This document shows, in pieces, positions 17,327-27,259 of a stretch of DNA of 52,270 bases. Source of the DNA: Flavobacterium restrictum (GTDB lineage Bacteria; Bacteroidota; Bacteroidia; Flavobacteriales; Flavobacteriaceae); NCBI RefSeq assembly GCF_007097245.1, contig NZ_VJZT01000017.1, positions 12,865 to 65,134 on the forward strand, read 5' to 3'. The notes beneath the pieces were generated by a model. That model saw only the letters and a list, made by a program, of their open reading frames with translations, did not search any database and was not told the origin of the DNA. Numbering within the stretch: the first letter of the stretch is position 1; every line of letters begins with the position of its first letter. The position numbers and the translations under genes were made by a program.

Positions 17327-18367
17327 TTGAATTTAAAAAAAATAATTTCAATCGCATCTGTAGTATTGGTTTCACTATTAATTCTTTACGGATTGTTTTT
17401 GGTGCGTCAGATTTTTTCAAGCAACACTAAATTTGCCGAAAATAAAGTATATGTTTATGTGCCAACGGGAGCCAATTATGGCGAAATAAAAAAAATAATA
17501 GCCCCTTATGTGGAGAACATGAACCGTTTTGAAATGGTAGCCGCCAAAACCAGTTACCCAGAAAACGTAAAATCAGGTCGCTTTTTGTTCAAGAAAAACA
17601 TGAATAGTTACGAATTAGTGAAAACCTTGCGAATTAATGATGCCGTAAAATTAGCTTTTAACAACCAAGAACGGTTAGAAAATTTTGCGGGTCGTGTGGG
17701 ATCTCAAATCGAACCCGATAGCTTGAAATTACTAAATACGTTCAAAGACAGTATTTTCCTGAAAGAAAATGGCTTTACCGAAGAGAATGTTTTGACAATG
17801 TTCATCCCAAATACCTACGAGATTTATTGGAATATTACCGCCGAAAAGTTTCGGGATAAAATGATTAAGGAATACCGTAATTTTTGGAACAAAGAGCGAA
17901 CAGACAAAGCCGCCAAACAAGGATTAACACCCATTGAAGCTACTATTTTGGCGTCAATTGTTCACAAAGAATCGGTTAAAAAAGACGAAAGACCACGCAT
18001 TGCTGGCGTGTATTTGAATCGTTTGCACCAACAAATGCCCTTGCAAGCAGATCCAACGGTTATTTTTGCCATCAAAAAGAAATCAAATGACTTTGACCAA
18101 GTTATCAAAAGAGTTTTCTACAATGATTTATTTTTGATTTCGCCATACAACACTTATAAAGTGATTGGTTTGCCTCCAGGGCCAATAGCGATGCCAGATA
18201 TTACGGCACTTGAAGCTGTTTTGAATCCCGAGAAAAACAATTTTATATACTTCTGCGCTAGTGTCGATCGGTTTGGGTACCATGAATTTGCAGCTACTTT
18301 AGAGGAGCACAATGTAAATGCCAAAAAATATTCGGATTGGATTACTAGCCAAGGCGTAAAAAGATAG
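17327..18367 (+). CDS. mltG: Endolytic murein transglycosylase MltG
   Basis: Cleaves nascent glycan strands in the inner membrane and so sets glycan length; 346 aa. It begins with TTG at 17327 immediately before a membrane anchor (NLKKIISIASVVLVSLLIL); no ATG lies nearby, so this rare start is needed to keep the anchor. The YceG domain contains the catalytic Glu215 in 'ASIVHKES' and the following 'RIAGVYLNRL...LQADPTV' signature. It is 12 bp after the GNAT gene and 2 bp before the DUF2279 gene, so the three probably form one operon. Confidence 0.94.
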   Translation: MNLKKIISIASVVLVSLLILYGLFLVRQIFSSNTKFAENKVYVYVPTGANYGEIKKIIAPYVENMNRFEMVAAKTSYPENVKSGRFLFKKNMNSYELVKTLRINDAVKLAFNNQERLENFAGRVGSQIEPDSLKLLNTFKDSIFLKENGFTEENVLTMFIPNTYEIYWNITAEKFRDKMIKEYRNFWNKERTDKAAKQGLTPIEATILASIVHKESVKKDERPRIAGVYLNRLHQQMPLQADPTVIFAIKKKSNDFDQVIKRVFYNDLFLISPYNTYKVIGLPPGPIAMPDITALEAVLNPEKNNFIYFCASVDRFGYHEFAATLEEHNVNAKKYSDWITSQGVKR

Positions 18368-18369
18368 TT

Positions 18370-19284
18370 TTGATTGTGAAATCAAGAGTTGTTTTTTTGC
18401 TACTGCTGGTAATGCAATCGGTTTTTCCCCAAAAAACTACTGAAAGTTTCTTCAAACCTTCGGATTCTTTATATAAAAAAAGACAAAATACTGTCTTCCT
18501 TTCCGAAGCAATAGTAGCTTCGGCGGCACTTATTGGGTTGAATCAAGTTTGGTATGCGGATTATCCGCAATCTCATTTTCATTTTATAAATGACAATTCG
18601 GAGTGGCTCCAAATGGATAAAATGGGGCATTTTTACTCCTCCTACCACCTAGGTCGTGCAGGAGCCGAATTGTTGCATTGGAGTGGCGCAAGCAAAAAAA
18701 GTCAATTGTTATATGGAGCGCCGCTTGGTTTTGCTTTTTTGACGGCCGTTGAGGTTTTAGATGGCTTTTCGTCAGAGTGGGGTGCCTCCGCAGGCGATGT
18801 GATTGCAAATGCGTCTGGCACGGCTTTGTATGTTTCGCAAGAATTGATTTGGAAGGAACAGCGCATTATCCCAAAATTTTCTTTTCATACCACATCCTAC
18901 GCCCCCTATCGCCCTGATGTTTTGGGGAGCAGTTTATCAGAGCAAATTCTAAAAGATTATAACGGTCAAACCTATTGGCTTTCGACCAATTTGTATTCGT
19001 TTTCCAAAGGGTCAAAAATACCCAAATGGTTGAACCTTGCTTTGGGCTACGGAGCTAACGGAATGCTAACTGGAAATAACAGTTCCACGGGGCTAATTCA
19101 AGACGAAAAAGCGATAAGATACCGACAATTTTACTTGAGTTTGGACGTAGATTTGTCTAAAATAGAAACAAAATCCCACTTTTTGAAGACTATTTTTTCG
19201 GTTTTAAATACCATCAAAATCCCTGCGCCAACGATTGAATACTCGGCTCACGGCGGATTTCAATTCCATTCCTTCTATTTTTAA
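18370..19284 (+). CDS. DUF2279 (YfiM-like) exported protein
   Basis: A 304-aa protein of the DUF2279 family, function unknown. A signal peptide occupies about residues 1-20 (VVFLLLLVMQSVFPQ). The conserved DUF2279 core is at ~75-185: 'MDKMGHFYSSYHLGRAGAEL', 'SEWGASAGDVIANASG', 'YAPYRPDVLGSSLSE'. The conserved His, Asp and Gly residues suggest a membrane-associated fold. The start is uncertain: TTG at 18370 or GTG at 18376; no ATG is available. It follows mltG by 2 bp, which links it by context to the cell envelope. Confidence 0.85.
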   Translation: MIVKSRVVFLLLLVMQSVFPQKTTESFFKPSDSLYKKRQNTVFLSEAIVASAALIGLNQVWYADYPQSHFHFINDNSEWLQMDKMGHFYSSYHLGRAGAELLHWSGASKKSQLLYGAPLGFAFLTAVEVLDGFSSEWGASAGDVIANASGTALYVSQELIWKEQRIIPKFSFHTTSYAPYRPDVLGSSLSEQILKDYNGQTYWLSTNLYSFSKGSKIPKWLNLALGYGANGMLTGNNSSTGLIQDEKAIRYRQFYLSLDVDLSKIETKSHFLKTIFSVLNTIKIPAPTIEYSAHGGFQFHSFYF

Positions 19285-19326
19285 AAAAGTTTAACCAGTT
19301 GATCTTCAGTGCTATTTATTTTTTTG

Positions 19327-19334
19327 TATATTTG
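19327..19334 (+). promoter_or_regulatory. -7 element upstream of the lysozyme-like gene
   Basis: TATATTTG matches TAnnTTTG exactly, about 48 bp before the ATG at 19382. The nearest upstream TTG (19299-19301) is 25 bp away, longer than usual, so the -33 is uncertain. Confidence 0.45.
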
Positions 19335-19381
19335 CACGTAGAAATTTCATAACGGGACAGCGTTTTGAAGAAAAACAATTT

Positions 19382-20017
19382 ATGATAAAGAAATGGTATT
19401 TTTATTCTGGTTTAACAGTTATTATTGTATTTTTAAGCTCGGGTTTTAAACCCTTAAAGTTAGATTCCAACTCTTGGTTTCTAGTCCATGAATCCGAAGG
19501 GACACACTACTTATTTCCCTCGGAAAAACAAAAAGAATTCTCCAATTTGAACATCCCTTTTACTGGAAATTTTTTTATTGGTTACAAAGAAGCAATTGGC
19601 TTCAAAGAATCTCAAGGCAAATACAAAAAAATTAATTCGCTAGGGTATTTAGGTAAATATCAGTTTGGTATGGAAACCCTAAAAACGGTGGGTGTAACAA
19701 ACCGAAGTCAGTTTTTGAACAACCCAGCCTTACAAGAAAAAGCATTTATTGCACTTTTGTCCAAAAATAAATGGGAACTAAAAGACGTCATTGACCAATA
19801 CGAAGGCACCATAATAAACGGAATTGTAGTGACGGAATCTGGGATTCTGGCTGCGGCACATCTTGGTGGTGTTGGGACAGTCAAAAAATATTTCAAAAAC
19901 AACGGAAAACGTTTTTTTAAAGATGCTTATGGTACTTCCATTAGAAGTTATATGAAAGTTTTTGGCGGGTATGACACCTCGTTTATTATTGCCGATAGCA
20001 CGGCGAGAGTGCTCTAA
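19382..20017 (+). CDS. Exported lysozyme/transglycosylase-like protein
   Basis: A 211-aa protein with a membrane or signal segment at 1-22. The core 'IGYKEAIGFKESQGKYKKIN' followed by 'LGYLGKYQFGMETLKTVG' and later 'SGILAAAHLGGVGTVKKYF' resembles lysozyme-like/SLT domains of Bacteroidota, in which the Glu of 'GFKES' would be catalytic and 'GKYQFG' forms the substrate groove. It therefore probably acts on peptidoglycan, which fits the mltG operon just upstream, although it has its own promoter. The family call rests on motif resemblance. Confidence 0.68.
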   Translation: MIKKWYFYSGLTVIIVFLSSGFKPLKLDSNSWFLVHESEGTHYLFPSEKQKEFSNLNIPFTGNFFIGYKEAIGFKESQGKYKKINSLGYLGKYQFGMETLKTVGVTNRSQFLNNPALQEKAFIALLSKNKWELKDVIDQYEGTIINGIVVTESGILAAAHLGGVGTVKKYFKNNGKRFFKDAYGTSIRSYMKVFGGYDTSFIIADSTARVL

Positions 20018-20035
20018 ACCTATTGGTTAAAAATA

Positions 20036-20077
20036 TAAAAAAGCAAAGCCTGTCAATTGATAGGCTTTGCTTTTTAT
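20036..20077. terminator. Bidirectional terminator between convergent genes
   Basis: Arms aaaagcaaagcct and aggctttgctttt, with further pairing towards the loop, flanked by A-run and T-run. It serves both the plus-strand lysozyme-like gene and the minus-strand mutB. Confidence 0.85.
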
Positions 20078-20090
20078 GGTTATTATTGAT

Positions 20091-22223
20091 TTATTGCAAA
20101 AGGGCTAAAATTTTTATGGCTGTTTCACTAATTTTTGTTCCAGGGCCAAAAATGGCTACGGCACCTGCTTCAAATAAAAAAGAATGGTCTTGTACAGGAA
20201 TTACACCGCCCACAACAACTAATATGTCTTCACGACCATATTTTTTAAGTTCTTGAATTACTTGTGGTACCAGGGTTTTATGTCCAGCTGTCATGGACGA
20301 AATGCCTAAAAAATGCACCTTGTTTTCTATGGCTTGTTGTGCAGCTTCGGTGGGTGTTTGAAACAAAGGGCCAATTAGTACCTCAAAACCCAAATCGGTG
20401 TAGGCTGTTGCTACAACTTTGGCACCACGGTCATGACCATCTTGCCCCATTTTTGCAATTAGGATACTCGGTTTTTTGCCTTTTTGTTGTGTGAATTTGT
20501 GAGCTAATTTTTGGGCTTCTGCAAAACTTTCGTCCTCTTTTATAGCGGTACTATACACACCGCTAAAGGATTTTATTGTAGCTTCATATCTCCCAAAAGC
20601 CTGTTCTAACGCCTCGCTAATTTCACCAAGAGTGGCTCTACAGCGTGCGGCTTCTATGGCTTTATCAAGTAAGTTCCCTTCTCCTGATTGGGCGCAAAGC
20701 GTTATATCATTCAATGCTTTTTTTACTTTTTCGGCATTGCGAGTGGCTTTAAGGAGCTCTAGTTTTTGTATTTGTTGTTGGCGAACCATGGCATTATCTA
20801 CGGCTAGAATAGCAATTGGATCTTCTTTTTCTAATCGAAACAAATTGCTACCTATTATGCTATCTTGATTGCTGTCTATTCTAGCTTGTTTTCGAGCAGC
20901 AGCTTCTTCAATTCGGATTTTAGGAATTCCTGTGGCTATTGCTTTGGTCATGCCACCTAATGTTTCGATTTCTTGAATTAGTTTCCATGCTTTTTCTGCC
21001 AAATCGTGCGTTACACTTTCGACATAAAAACTTCCTGCCCAAGGATCGACTGTTTTAGTAATTTTTGTTTCTTCTTGCAAAAAAAGTTGGGTATTTCGTG
21101 CTATTCTTGCCGAAAAATCCGTTGGTAGCGCAATGGCTTCGTCAAGGGCGTTGGTGTGCAGCGATTGTGTGCCACCAAATACTGCTGCAGTGGCTTCAAT
21201 ACAGGTTCGTGCCACGTTATTAAAAGGATCTTGGGCTGTTAAACTCCAACCCGAAGTTTGGCAATGGGTTCTTAAGGCTAATGATTTTTCGTCCTTTGGT
21301 TGAAATTGGTTCATTAATTTTGCCCAAAGCATTCGTCCAGCTCTCAATTTGGCAATTTCCATAAAATGATTCATGCCAATGGCCCAAAAAAAGGAGAGCC
21401 TTGGTGCAAATTCGTCTATTTTCATTCCAGTTGCCAGTCCTGTTCTAATGTATTCTAAACCATCGGCAAGTGTGTAGGCGAGTTCAATTTCGGCGGTGGC
21501 ACCAGCTTCTTGCATGTGGTAACCTGAAATGGAGATGGAATTAAATTTGGGCATTTTCTTACTCGTATAATCAAAAATGGCAGCGATAATTTGCATGGAC
21601 GGCAATGGCGGGTAAATATAGGTATTGCGCACCATGAACTCTTTTAGAATGTCGTTTTGAATTGTACCGGATAGTTTTTCAGGCAACACGCCTTGTTCTT
21701 CGGCAGCTACAATGTAAAAAGCCATAATGGGCAATACCGCACCGTTCATGGTCATAGAAACGGACATTTCATCTAATGGAATTTGGTCAAACAACAGCTT
21801 CATGTCTTCAACCGAATCTATGGCAACCCCCGCTTTTCCTACATCGCCATGCACCCGTTCGTGATCCGAATCGTAACCCCGATGGGTGGGTAAATCAAAG
21901 GCTATTGACAATCCTTTTTGGCCTCCTGCAAGATTGCGTCGGTAAAATGCGTTGCTTTCTTCGGCCGTCGAAAATCCTGCGTATTGCCTGATTGTCCATG
22001 ATTTTTTGACGTACATAGTGGTATATGGTCCCCGAAGATAGGGCGCAAAGCCTGCTCCAAAATCCAAATGATGCAGGTTTTCAATATCCTTTTCGGAATA
22101 GGTTTCTTGGATTACAATACCTTCTGCGGTCAAAAAAGGCGTCTTTTTATCGATAGCAATTTCGTCATTCATGGAATCATTCGAAGCATTTATTTGAAGG
22201 TGTTGCAGGTCTTTTCGTTTCAT
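20091..22223 (-). CDS. mutB: Methylmalonyl-CoA mutase, large (catalytic) subunit
   Basis: Adenosylcobalamin-dependent enzyme interconverting methylmalonyl-CoA and succinyl-CoA in propionate and branched-chain metabolism; 710 aa from the ATG at 22223 ([12 protein letters not shown]). The upstream ATG at 22256 adds 11 residues that look non-conserved. The TIM barrel has '[20 protein letters not shown]' with the substrate-contacting Tyr/Arg residues. The C-terminal cobalamin-binding domain carries DGHDRG (His ~597, the Co ligand) and 'GGVIP'. Last gene of a minus-strand operon udk-ftsB-mutA-mutB, 47 bp after mutA, ending at a terminator. Also called scpA. Confidence 0.96.
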   Translation of the reverse strand: MKRKDLQHLQINASNDSMNDEIAIDKKTPFLTAEGIVIQETYSEKDIENLHHLDFGAGFAPYLRGPYTTMYVKKSWTIRQYAGFSTAEESNAFYRRNLAGGQKGLSIAFDLPTHRGYDSDHERVHGDVGKAGVAIDSVEDMKLLFDQIPLDEMSVSMTMNGAVLPIMAFYIVAAEEQGVLPEKLSGTIQNDILKEFMVRNTYIYPPLPSMQIIAAIFDYTSKKMPKFNSISISGYHMQEAGATAEIELAYTLADGLEYIRTGLATGMKIDEFAPRLSFFWAIGMNHFMEIAKLRAGRMLWAKLMNQFQPKDEKSLALRTHCQTSGWSLTAQDPFNNVARTCIEATAAVFGGTQSLHTNALDEAIALPTDFSARIARNTQLFLQEETKITKTVDPWAGSFYVESVTHDLAEKAWKLIQEIETLGGMTKAIATGIPKIRIEEAAARKQARIDSNQDSIIGSNLFRLEKEDPIAILAVDNAMVRQQQIQKLELLKATRNAEKVKKALNDITLCAQSGEGNLLDKAIEAARCRATLGEISEALEQAFGRYEATIKSFSGVYSTAIKEDESFAEAQKLAHKFTQQKGKKPSILIAKMGQDGHDRGAKVVATAYTDLGFEVLIGPLFQTPTEAAQQAIENKVHFLGISSMTAGHKTLVPQVIQELKKYGREDILVVVGGVIPVQDHSFLFEAGAVAIFGPGTKISETAIKILALLQ

Positions 22224-22270
22224 TTTAAATGGTTTTCCAAAGGTTTTTTGTGGCAAAATAGAAGTCGTTT

Positions 22271-23635
22271 TTATTCTTTTGACAGTCTTTCTTGTTCTGT
22301 CTTTTCGGCTACTCTTTTTTCGATTAGGGGTGTAATCAACGTTTTTCGAGGTTTTATTTTTACAAAAGGAAAAAGTTCTAAATCCGCTTTCATGCGATCT
22401 TCGGTATTGCGATACTTGTTTGTTCCTACTAAAATTTCTTTGCCAGAATCGAATAATTCTTGTTCTTTATCGGCACTTTCTTGGATTTTTCTTTTGATTA
22501 CTCCTTCGTTCAATTGCTTGAGAAATCCACCATTTTTTTCAATGTCTTTAAAGAGTACTAATGCTTTTTCGGCTATTTGGTTGGTGAGATTTTCTATGTA
22601 ATAACTGCCGTCTGCTGGGTTGTTTACTTTATCAAAATAGCTTTCTTTTTTCAAAAGTAACAATTGATTTCGTGCCAATCGATCGCCAAATTCATTGTCT
22701 TTGTGGTACAAGGAATCGTAGGGCAAATTAGCAATAGCATTGGCACCACCAAGTACGGCACTCATACATTCGGTAGTGGTTCGCAGTAGGTTTAGATTGA
22801 AATCATACAAGGTTTTATTTCGTTTAGTGGGCGAGGCCAAAATATGACACGTAATTTTGGAATCGTATTCCTTGGCAAGTATTTCAAATAACAATCGGAT
22901 GGCGCGAAGTTTAGCAATTTCAAAAAAATAATTGCTACCAACCGCAACTTCAAAAACGATGGCTTTTTTTAAACTTGGAATTCGATTAAAATATTCATTG
23001 GCATGCGACAAACAGTACCCAATTTGCTGGACGATAGTGGCTCCAGCGTTTTGGTATAATGCTAAATTTACGCTTACCAATCCTGCTATATTTGTCTCTT
23101 TGGAAAGTAAATTTAGAGTTTCAAAATTATTTTTTTCATTGGTTTTGAACCAATTCCCCTCTTTGGCTAAATGTCCTATTGGGTCTAGGGTACAGTAAAA
23201 ATTAGTTTTTCTAGTCCTTGAAATAGCTTCAATTCTTTTTACGAAATCGATTGAAATGAAACTAAAATGAAAGTAAACGGTACAGGTTTCTAATGGTAAT
23301 TGTTCCAATAGTTTTTCAATAGCAATACTGTCGTCATCAATGGTAAAACGAATGCTTTCGGCACCTCGTTTTAGGGAGTTCAAAGCTCTTTCGATTGATT
23401 TTTCGACATCAAAAACATAAATATTTTGACATATTTTGAAATCTGTTGCTTTGGTTTTTAGGGGATAAACTTTGGTGTAATCTTCATCGGTATAAAACGG
23501 TTTTACTTTGATATCGTCTGGTGCATTCCAGATTAGTGTATCATTGTAATCGGCTCCATTTAATTCAAATTGAATTTTTTGTTTCCATTGTTTTGGGGAA
23601 ATAGGGTCAAAATCATCAAATAGATTTGCTGCCAT
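22271..23635 (-). CDS. mutA: Methylmalonyl-CoA mutase, small subunit
   Basis: A 454-aa partner of MutB that stabilises the heterodimer and lacks activity. It keeps the barrel-like region ('[21 protein letters not shown]', '[21 protein letters not shown]', '[18 protein letters not shown]') but stops soon after, without the C-terminal cobalamin-like domain that small subunits of actinobacteria have. No cobalamin-binding DxHxxG is present. It starts 19 bp downstream of ftsB. The short form appears typical of this bacterial group as I remember it. Confidence 0.93.
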   Translation of the reverse strand: MAANLFDDFDPISPKQWKQKIQFELNGADYNDTLIWNAPDDIKVKPFYTDEDYTKVYPLKTKATDFKICQNIYVFDVEKSIERALNSLKRGAESIRFTIDDDSIAIEKLLEQLPLETCTVYFHFSFISIDFVKRIEAISRTRKTNFYCTLDPIGHLAKEGNWFKTNEKNNFETLNLLSKETNIAGLVSVNLALYQNAGATIVQQIGYCLSHANEYFNRIPSLKKAIVFEVAVGSNYFFEIAKLRAIRLLFEILAKEYDSKITCHILASPTKRNKTLYDFNLNLLRTTTECMSAVLGGANAIANLPYDSLYHKDNEFGDRLARNQLLLLKKESYFDKVNNPADGSYYIENLTNQIAEKALVLFKDIEKNGGFLKQLNEGVIKRKIQESADKEQELFDSGKEILVGTNKYRNTEDRMKADLELFPFVKIKPRKTLITPLIEKRVAEKTEQERLSKE

Positions 23636-23654
23636 TTTTGGGGTGTACTTAACG

Positions 23655-23978
23655 TTATTTTTTGGGAATGGTGTCGCCTTCGAATTCTATAATATAAATA
23701 TCTTCGCTGTCTTTTTTCATAAAGTATTTTTCACGAGCATATTTTTCTATTTGTTCTGGATTTTTGAGTTGCTTGATATGCTCTTTGTCTTTTTTGATTT
23801 CGTCTTGATAATACGTTTTGTTGTCTTCGAGTTCTTCTATTTGCTTGTCCAAAATACGGTGGTCAAAATAGGAGTAATTGTCTAAAAATAGCATCCAAAC
23901 CAAAAAAAAGGATAAGACCCAAATGTATTTATTACTCAAGTGTTTGAACCATTTCTTGTCTTTATACGGGTTTTTCAT
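23655..23978 (-). CDS. FtsB/DivIC-type septum formation initiator
   Basis: A small bitopic division protein, 107 aa from the ATG at 23978 (MKNPYKDKKWFKHL); the alternative start at 23996 adds six residues. One membrane helix ('YIWVLSFFLVWMLFL', ~20-34) is followed by a coiled coil (~45-75, Leu/Ile heptads with many Lys/Glu) and the conserved 'EKYAREKYFMKKDSEDIYII' FtsB/DivIC signature. It is thought to join the FtsQ/FtsL-type complex that activates septal peptidoglycan synthesis. It lies between udk and mutA in one operon. Confidence 0.9.
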   Translation of the reverse strand: MKNPYKDKKWFKHLSNKYIWVLSFFLVWMLFLDNYSYFDHRILDKQIEELEDNKTYYQDEIKKDKEHIKQLKNPEQIEKYAREKYFMKKDSEDIYIIEFEGDTIPKK

Positions 23979-24040
23979 TGGACTTTTAAATAGCAATTAG
24001 GAATAGTTTGATGGTAATTTGAGGTTAAATTTACGATAAA

Positions 24041-24649
24041 TTATAATATCCTTTGGTTTATTACCGCACGAACTACATCGATGGCAACGGTGTTGAATTT
24101 ATCGTTTGGAATGATGATATCCGCAAAGGCTTTGGTGGGTTCAATAAACTGTTGGTGCATGGGTTTAAGGGTGTTTTGATACCGATTCAAAACTTCGTCC
24201 ATGTCTCTGCCACGCTCGGAAATATCTCTTTTCAAACGCCGAATCAATCGCTCATCTGAATCTGCATGAACATATATTTTGATATCAAAAAGTGCTCTCA
24301 ATTCTGGATTTGTCAGGATCAAAATCCCTTCTACCAGCATCACTTTCCGGGGATGCGTGAGAATGGTGTCATCAGTCCGATTGTGTTTTATGAACGAATA
24401 TACGGGTTGGTTGATGGCATTTCCTTTTTTTAGCTCCTGAAGATGCTCGACTAATAATTCAAAATCAATTGATCTAGGATGATCAAAATTAATATTAGAT
24501 CGCTCTTCGTAACTTAAATTAGTTGTTTCCTTGTAATACGAATCTTGGGCAATTATGCCCACTTCGGCCTCGGGTAGTTCATTCATGATTTGATGCACTA
24601 CGGTAGTTTTTCCGCATCCAGTTCCTCCAGCGATTCCTATTATTAACAT
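24041..24649 (-). CDS. udk: Uridine kinase
   Basis: Phosphorylates uridine and cytidine in pyrimidine salvage; 202 aa, cytoplasmic. The start at 24649 gives MLIIGIAGGTGCGKTT, with the Walker A loop at residues 8-16 directly after the first strand, as in the family; the open frame to 24715 is not conserved. 'DSYYK' (base site) and 'FDHPRSIDFELL' follow, and the lid region is 'RRLKRDISERGRDMDEVL'. It heads the udk-ftsB-mutA-mutB gene line. Confidence 0.94.
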   Translation of the reverse strand: MLIIGIAGGTGCGKTTVVHQIMNELPEAEVGIIAQDSYYKETTNLSYEERSNINFDHPRSIDFELLVEHLQELKKGNAINQPVYSFIKHNRTDDTILTHPRKVMLVEGILILTNPELRALFDIKIYVHADSDERLIRRLKRDISERGRDMDEVLNRYQNTLKPMHQQFIEPTKAFADIIIPNDKFNTVAIDVVRAVINQRIL

Positions 24650-24833
24650 TTGGGTTGTATTAAAATTGTGGTACAAAAATAGGAATTTTAAATCGAGCCA
24701 CTTTTGTTTTGGCAACTTTTTATGTCTTTTTAAGCTTCCAATTGCTGTAACTTCTTTTTTTTTTTGTTTAAAAATGAATTACGTCCTTTATGGTATTTTG
24801 ATTCAAAATGGTTTTGTGGGCTAGTTTTTTTTC

Positions 24834-24862
24834 AAAAAAAAAGAGCCTTACAAAGACTCTTT
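24834..24862 (-). terminator. Terminator of the SDR reductase gene
   Basis: On the minus strand aaagag...ctcttt pairs across a short loop and is followed by a run of T (plus-strand A-run 24834-24842). It lies just after the stop at 24868. Confidence 0.7.
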
Positions 24863-24867
24863 ACTCA

Positions 24868-25749
24868 TTATTTATTTTTCTTGGCTTTAATCATCATTTC
24901 CAATTGATCCCAAAGTTCTTCGGGGATGGCTTCGAGTAAATTGAATTGTCCTGCACCTTTTAACCATTCGCCACCGTCAATTACTATTACTTCGCCATTG
25001 ACATACGCCGAAAAATCCGAAACCAAATACGCAGCTAGATTTGCTAATTCTTGATGGTCACCCACCCGTTTTAAGGGCACTTTTTTGGCCATATCAAATT
25101 TTTCGGCTAAATCTCCAGGTAATAATCGATCCCAAGCGCCTTTGGTTGGGAACGGGCCTGGTGCAATGGCATTGGTACGAATACCGTATTTTGCCCATTC
25201 AACCGCTAGACTTCGAGTCATGGCTAGTACGCCTGCTTTTGCAGTGGCACTTGGTACCACATAAGCGGATCCGGTCCATGCGTAAGTGGTCACTATATTT
25301 AATACTGTTGCCGATGTTTGTTTGGTATCAATCCAATGTTTTCCAAAAGCAAGGGTGCAGTTTTTAGAACCTTTGAGGACAATATCGATTACGGTGTCAA
25401 AAGCGTTAGCCGACAATCGCTCGGTTGGTGAAATAAAATTTCCAGCGGCATTGTTGAGTAAAACATCCACTTTGCCAAAGTTTTTTAAAACCTCCTGAAG
25501 CATGTTTTCTACTTCGTCATAATGACGCACATCACATTGAAGTGGCAAGCAAGTACCGCCTGTTTCGTTGGCTAATTCTTTGGCGGTATTTTGTAATTTT
25601 TCTATATCTCGGGAAGTAATGGCAACCTTTGCGCCCAATTCCAAGAAATATTTAGTCATTGCTTTGCCTAAACCGCTTCCGCCTCCTGTAACTACAATCA
25701 CTTTGCCTTGTAGGGCATCGTCTCTCAACATTTTATCTGTATAACTCAT
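24868..25749 (-). CDS. Short-chain dehydrogenase, 2,4-dienoyl-CoA reductase type
   Basis: A 293-aa SDR enzyme. Rossmann motif 'VTGGGSGLGKAM' at ~20-31 (NADP site) and 'NNAAGNF' at ~97. The usual YxxxK catalytic motif is replaced by 'SATAK'; the active Tyr lies instead in 'TYAWTG', 15 residues before the Lys. The stretch 'YVVPSATAKAG' matches the arrangement in mitochondrial-type 2,4-dienoyl-CoA reductase (DECR1), so the likely role is auxiliary beta-oxidation of unsaturated fatty acids with NADPH. The C-terminal ~35 residues are an extension beyond the SDR core. It lies alone, 66 bp after an RsmI-like gene in the minus direction. Confidence 0.88.
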   Translation of the reverse strand: MSYTDKMLRDDALQGKVIVVTGGGSGLGKAMTKYFLELGAKVAITSRDIEKLQNTAKELANETGGTCLPLQCDVRHYDEVENMLQEVLKNFGKVDVLLNNAAGNFISPTERLSANAFDTVIDIVLKGSKNCTLAFGKHWIDTKQTSATVLNIVTTYAWTGSAYVVPSATAKAGVLAMTRSLAVEWAKYGIRTNAIAPGPFPTKGAWDRLLPGDLAEKFDMAKKVPLKRVGDHQELANLAAYLVSDFSAYVNGEVIVIDGGEWLKGAGQFNLLEAIPEELWDQLEMMIKAKKNK

Positions 25750-25815
25750 AAGATTTTATTTTGGATGGTAAATATAATGAAATAAAATAGTATGCGCGCA
25801 TAATAAAATGTTTTT

Positions 25816-26532
25816 TTACATTTTATGAATGATGAAAATAGTAGGTCGATTGTGTAAATCTACGGTTTCTTTTTTCCAAGCTGCGGCTCTTTTGGTTTTA
25901 ATATATTCGGTCGGTAAGGTGATATCGGTGGCAATGCAAAGAAAGGTTTCGGGATGAATGGCTTGCAAAATATCCTCTACCATTTTGTTATTTCGATAGG
26001 GTGTTTCGATAAAAAGTTGGGATTGATTTTTGTCGTGAGACAGTTTTTCGAGATTTTTTAAAGCGGTTTTTTTTTCTCCTTTTTCTATTGGCAAATAGCC
26101 ATTAAAAGTAAAACTTTGTCCATTCATTCCTGACGCCATCATGGCCAAAAGTATCGATGATGGTCCCACTAATGGTACTACTTGAATTCCTTTTTCGTGA
26201 GCTAGCTTAACAATTACAGCACCAGGATCGGCTACGCCAGGGCAACCCGCTTCACTCATTAAACCTACATTTTTGCCTTCTAACAAAGGTTTTATAAATT
26301 CTAAATGGGCTTTGGTTTCGGTATGTTTGTTTAAAACAAAAAGTACTAATTCCGATTGTTTTTTTTCGGGATGAACCCCTTTTATTGATTTTCGAGCCGT
26401 TTTTTCGTTTTCTACGATGTAATGGTCAATAAAGTCAATACTTCTTTTTATGGTTTGAGGCAACACATCCATTGGGTCGCAATCGCCCATGGTTGTTGGT
26501 ATTAAATATAGTTTTCCTAAAGTAGTTTTCAT
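25816..26532 (-). CDS. RsmI-like tetrapyrrole-methylase-family SAM methyltransferase
   Basis: A 238-aa SAM-dependent methyltransferase of the tetrapyrrole methylase fold. 'GKLYLIPTTMGDCDPMDVLP' opens the protein where canonical RsmI has 'LYIVATPIGN', 'GLMSEAGCPGVADPGAVIV' matches the conserved SAM-binding loop, and 'LVGPSSILLAMMASGMNG' follows. It is shorter than RsmI (about 280 aa) and has a diverged N-terminus, so it is a paralogue and not necessarily the 16S rRNA C1402 ribose methylase. I recall genes of this type near dnaA in related genomes. Confidence 0.85.
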   Translation of the reverse strand: MKTTLGKLYLIPTTMGDCDPMDVLPQTIKRSIDFIDHYIVENEKTARKSIKGVHPEKKQSELVLFVLNKHTETKAHLEFIKPLLEGKNVGLMSEAGCPGVADPGAVIVKLAHEKGIQVVPLVGPSSILLAMMASGMNGQSFTFNGYLPIEKGEKKTALKNLEKLSHDKNQSQLFIETPYRNNKMVEDILQAIHPETFLCIATDITLPTEYIKTKRAAAWKKETVDLHNRPTIFIIHKM

Positions 26533-26627
26533 TTTATTTTGGGTCTAAAAGGGATCGTTTTGTAAAGTAGGTAACCAAATGGCGGTTTAGCATTTTATAG
26601 TAGTTTTTAGTCCCTACGACTTGGATT

Positions 26628-27218
26628 TTAATTGACTTTATAAAATACGTCTTCTACAGCGATGTCTAAATCTGGAAAAAGTGGACTAGCAACATATTCG
26701 CCTTCTACCAGTGGTTTGAGTCCTATGTATTCGCCATTGCGAAGGGTATATATCAAAATTATTCGTTGTACAGGTTCTACTAACCAATATTCCTGTACTC
26801 CAGCTTCTAGATAGAGATTAAATTTGGTATGAATATCATGTTTGCTATTGTTAGGAGAAATGATTTCAACAATCAAATCAGGAACACCATTGCATCCTTT
26901 TTCGTCAATTTTGCTTTCATCACAAATTACACAGAGATCTGGTTGTACTACTGTGGTATCTTTTTTTGTTGATTTAATAGATAGCCGAACATCAAAAGGA
27001 GCTTCAAAAACACGACACGGTTTTCTTTTGAAATTATTATAAAAACAACCACCTAAATTATGAGATATGGCTTGGTGTTTAGAGCTTGGTGCAGGACTCA
27101 TTTTTAAGATAAATCCTTTTATAAGCTCTACTCGTTCTTGAAACTGCCACAAAACATAATCAGCATAGGTGTAGGTTTTGGATAAATCTAAATCGGAAAA
27201 ATGAGTTACTAGTGGCAT
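26628..27218 (-). CDS. Uma2-family (DUF820) restriction endonuclease-fold protein
   Basis: A 196-aa PD-(D/E)XK-fold protein of the Uma2 family. Typical motifs are 'YADYVLWQFQERVELIKGFI' near the start, 'PDLCVIC' (catalytic Asp of PD), 'GVPDLIVEIISPNNSKHD' (E-x-I core) and 'KFNLYLEAGVQEYWLVEP' with the following Lys/Tyr. The family resembles endonucleases, but cellular roles are unknown; many copies occur in cyanobacteria and scattered ones in Bacteroidota. It lies between the low-molecular-weight phosphatase and the RsmI-like gene and may be a late insertion there. Confidence 0.88.
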   Translation of the reverse strand: MPLVTHFSDLDLSKTYTYADYVLWQFQERVELIKGFILKMSPAPSSKHQAISHNLGGCFYNNFKRKPCRVFEAPFDVRLSIKSTKKDTTVVQPDLCVICDESKIDEKGCNGVPDLIVEIISPNNSKHDIHTKFNLYLEAGVQEYWLVEPVQRIILIYTLRNGEYIGLKPLVEGEYVASPLFPDLDIAVEDVFYKVN

Positions 27219-27259
27219 AATAATTTTGTTTGAAACAAAGTTAGCTAAACCAAGCTAAT

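Noticed and set aside
20264..20494. Plus-strand ORFs within mutB
   Set aside because: Antisense shadows of a well-conserved gene.
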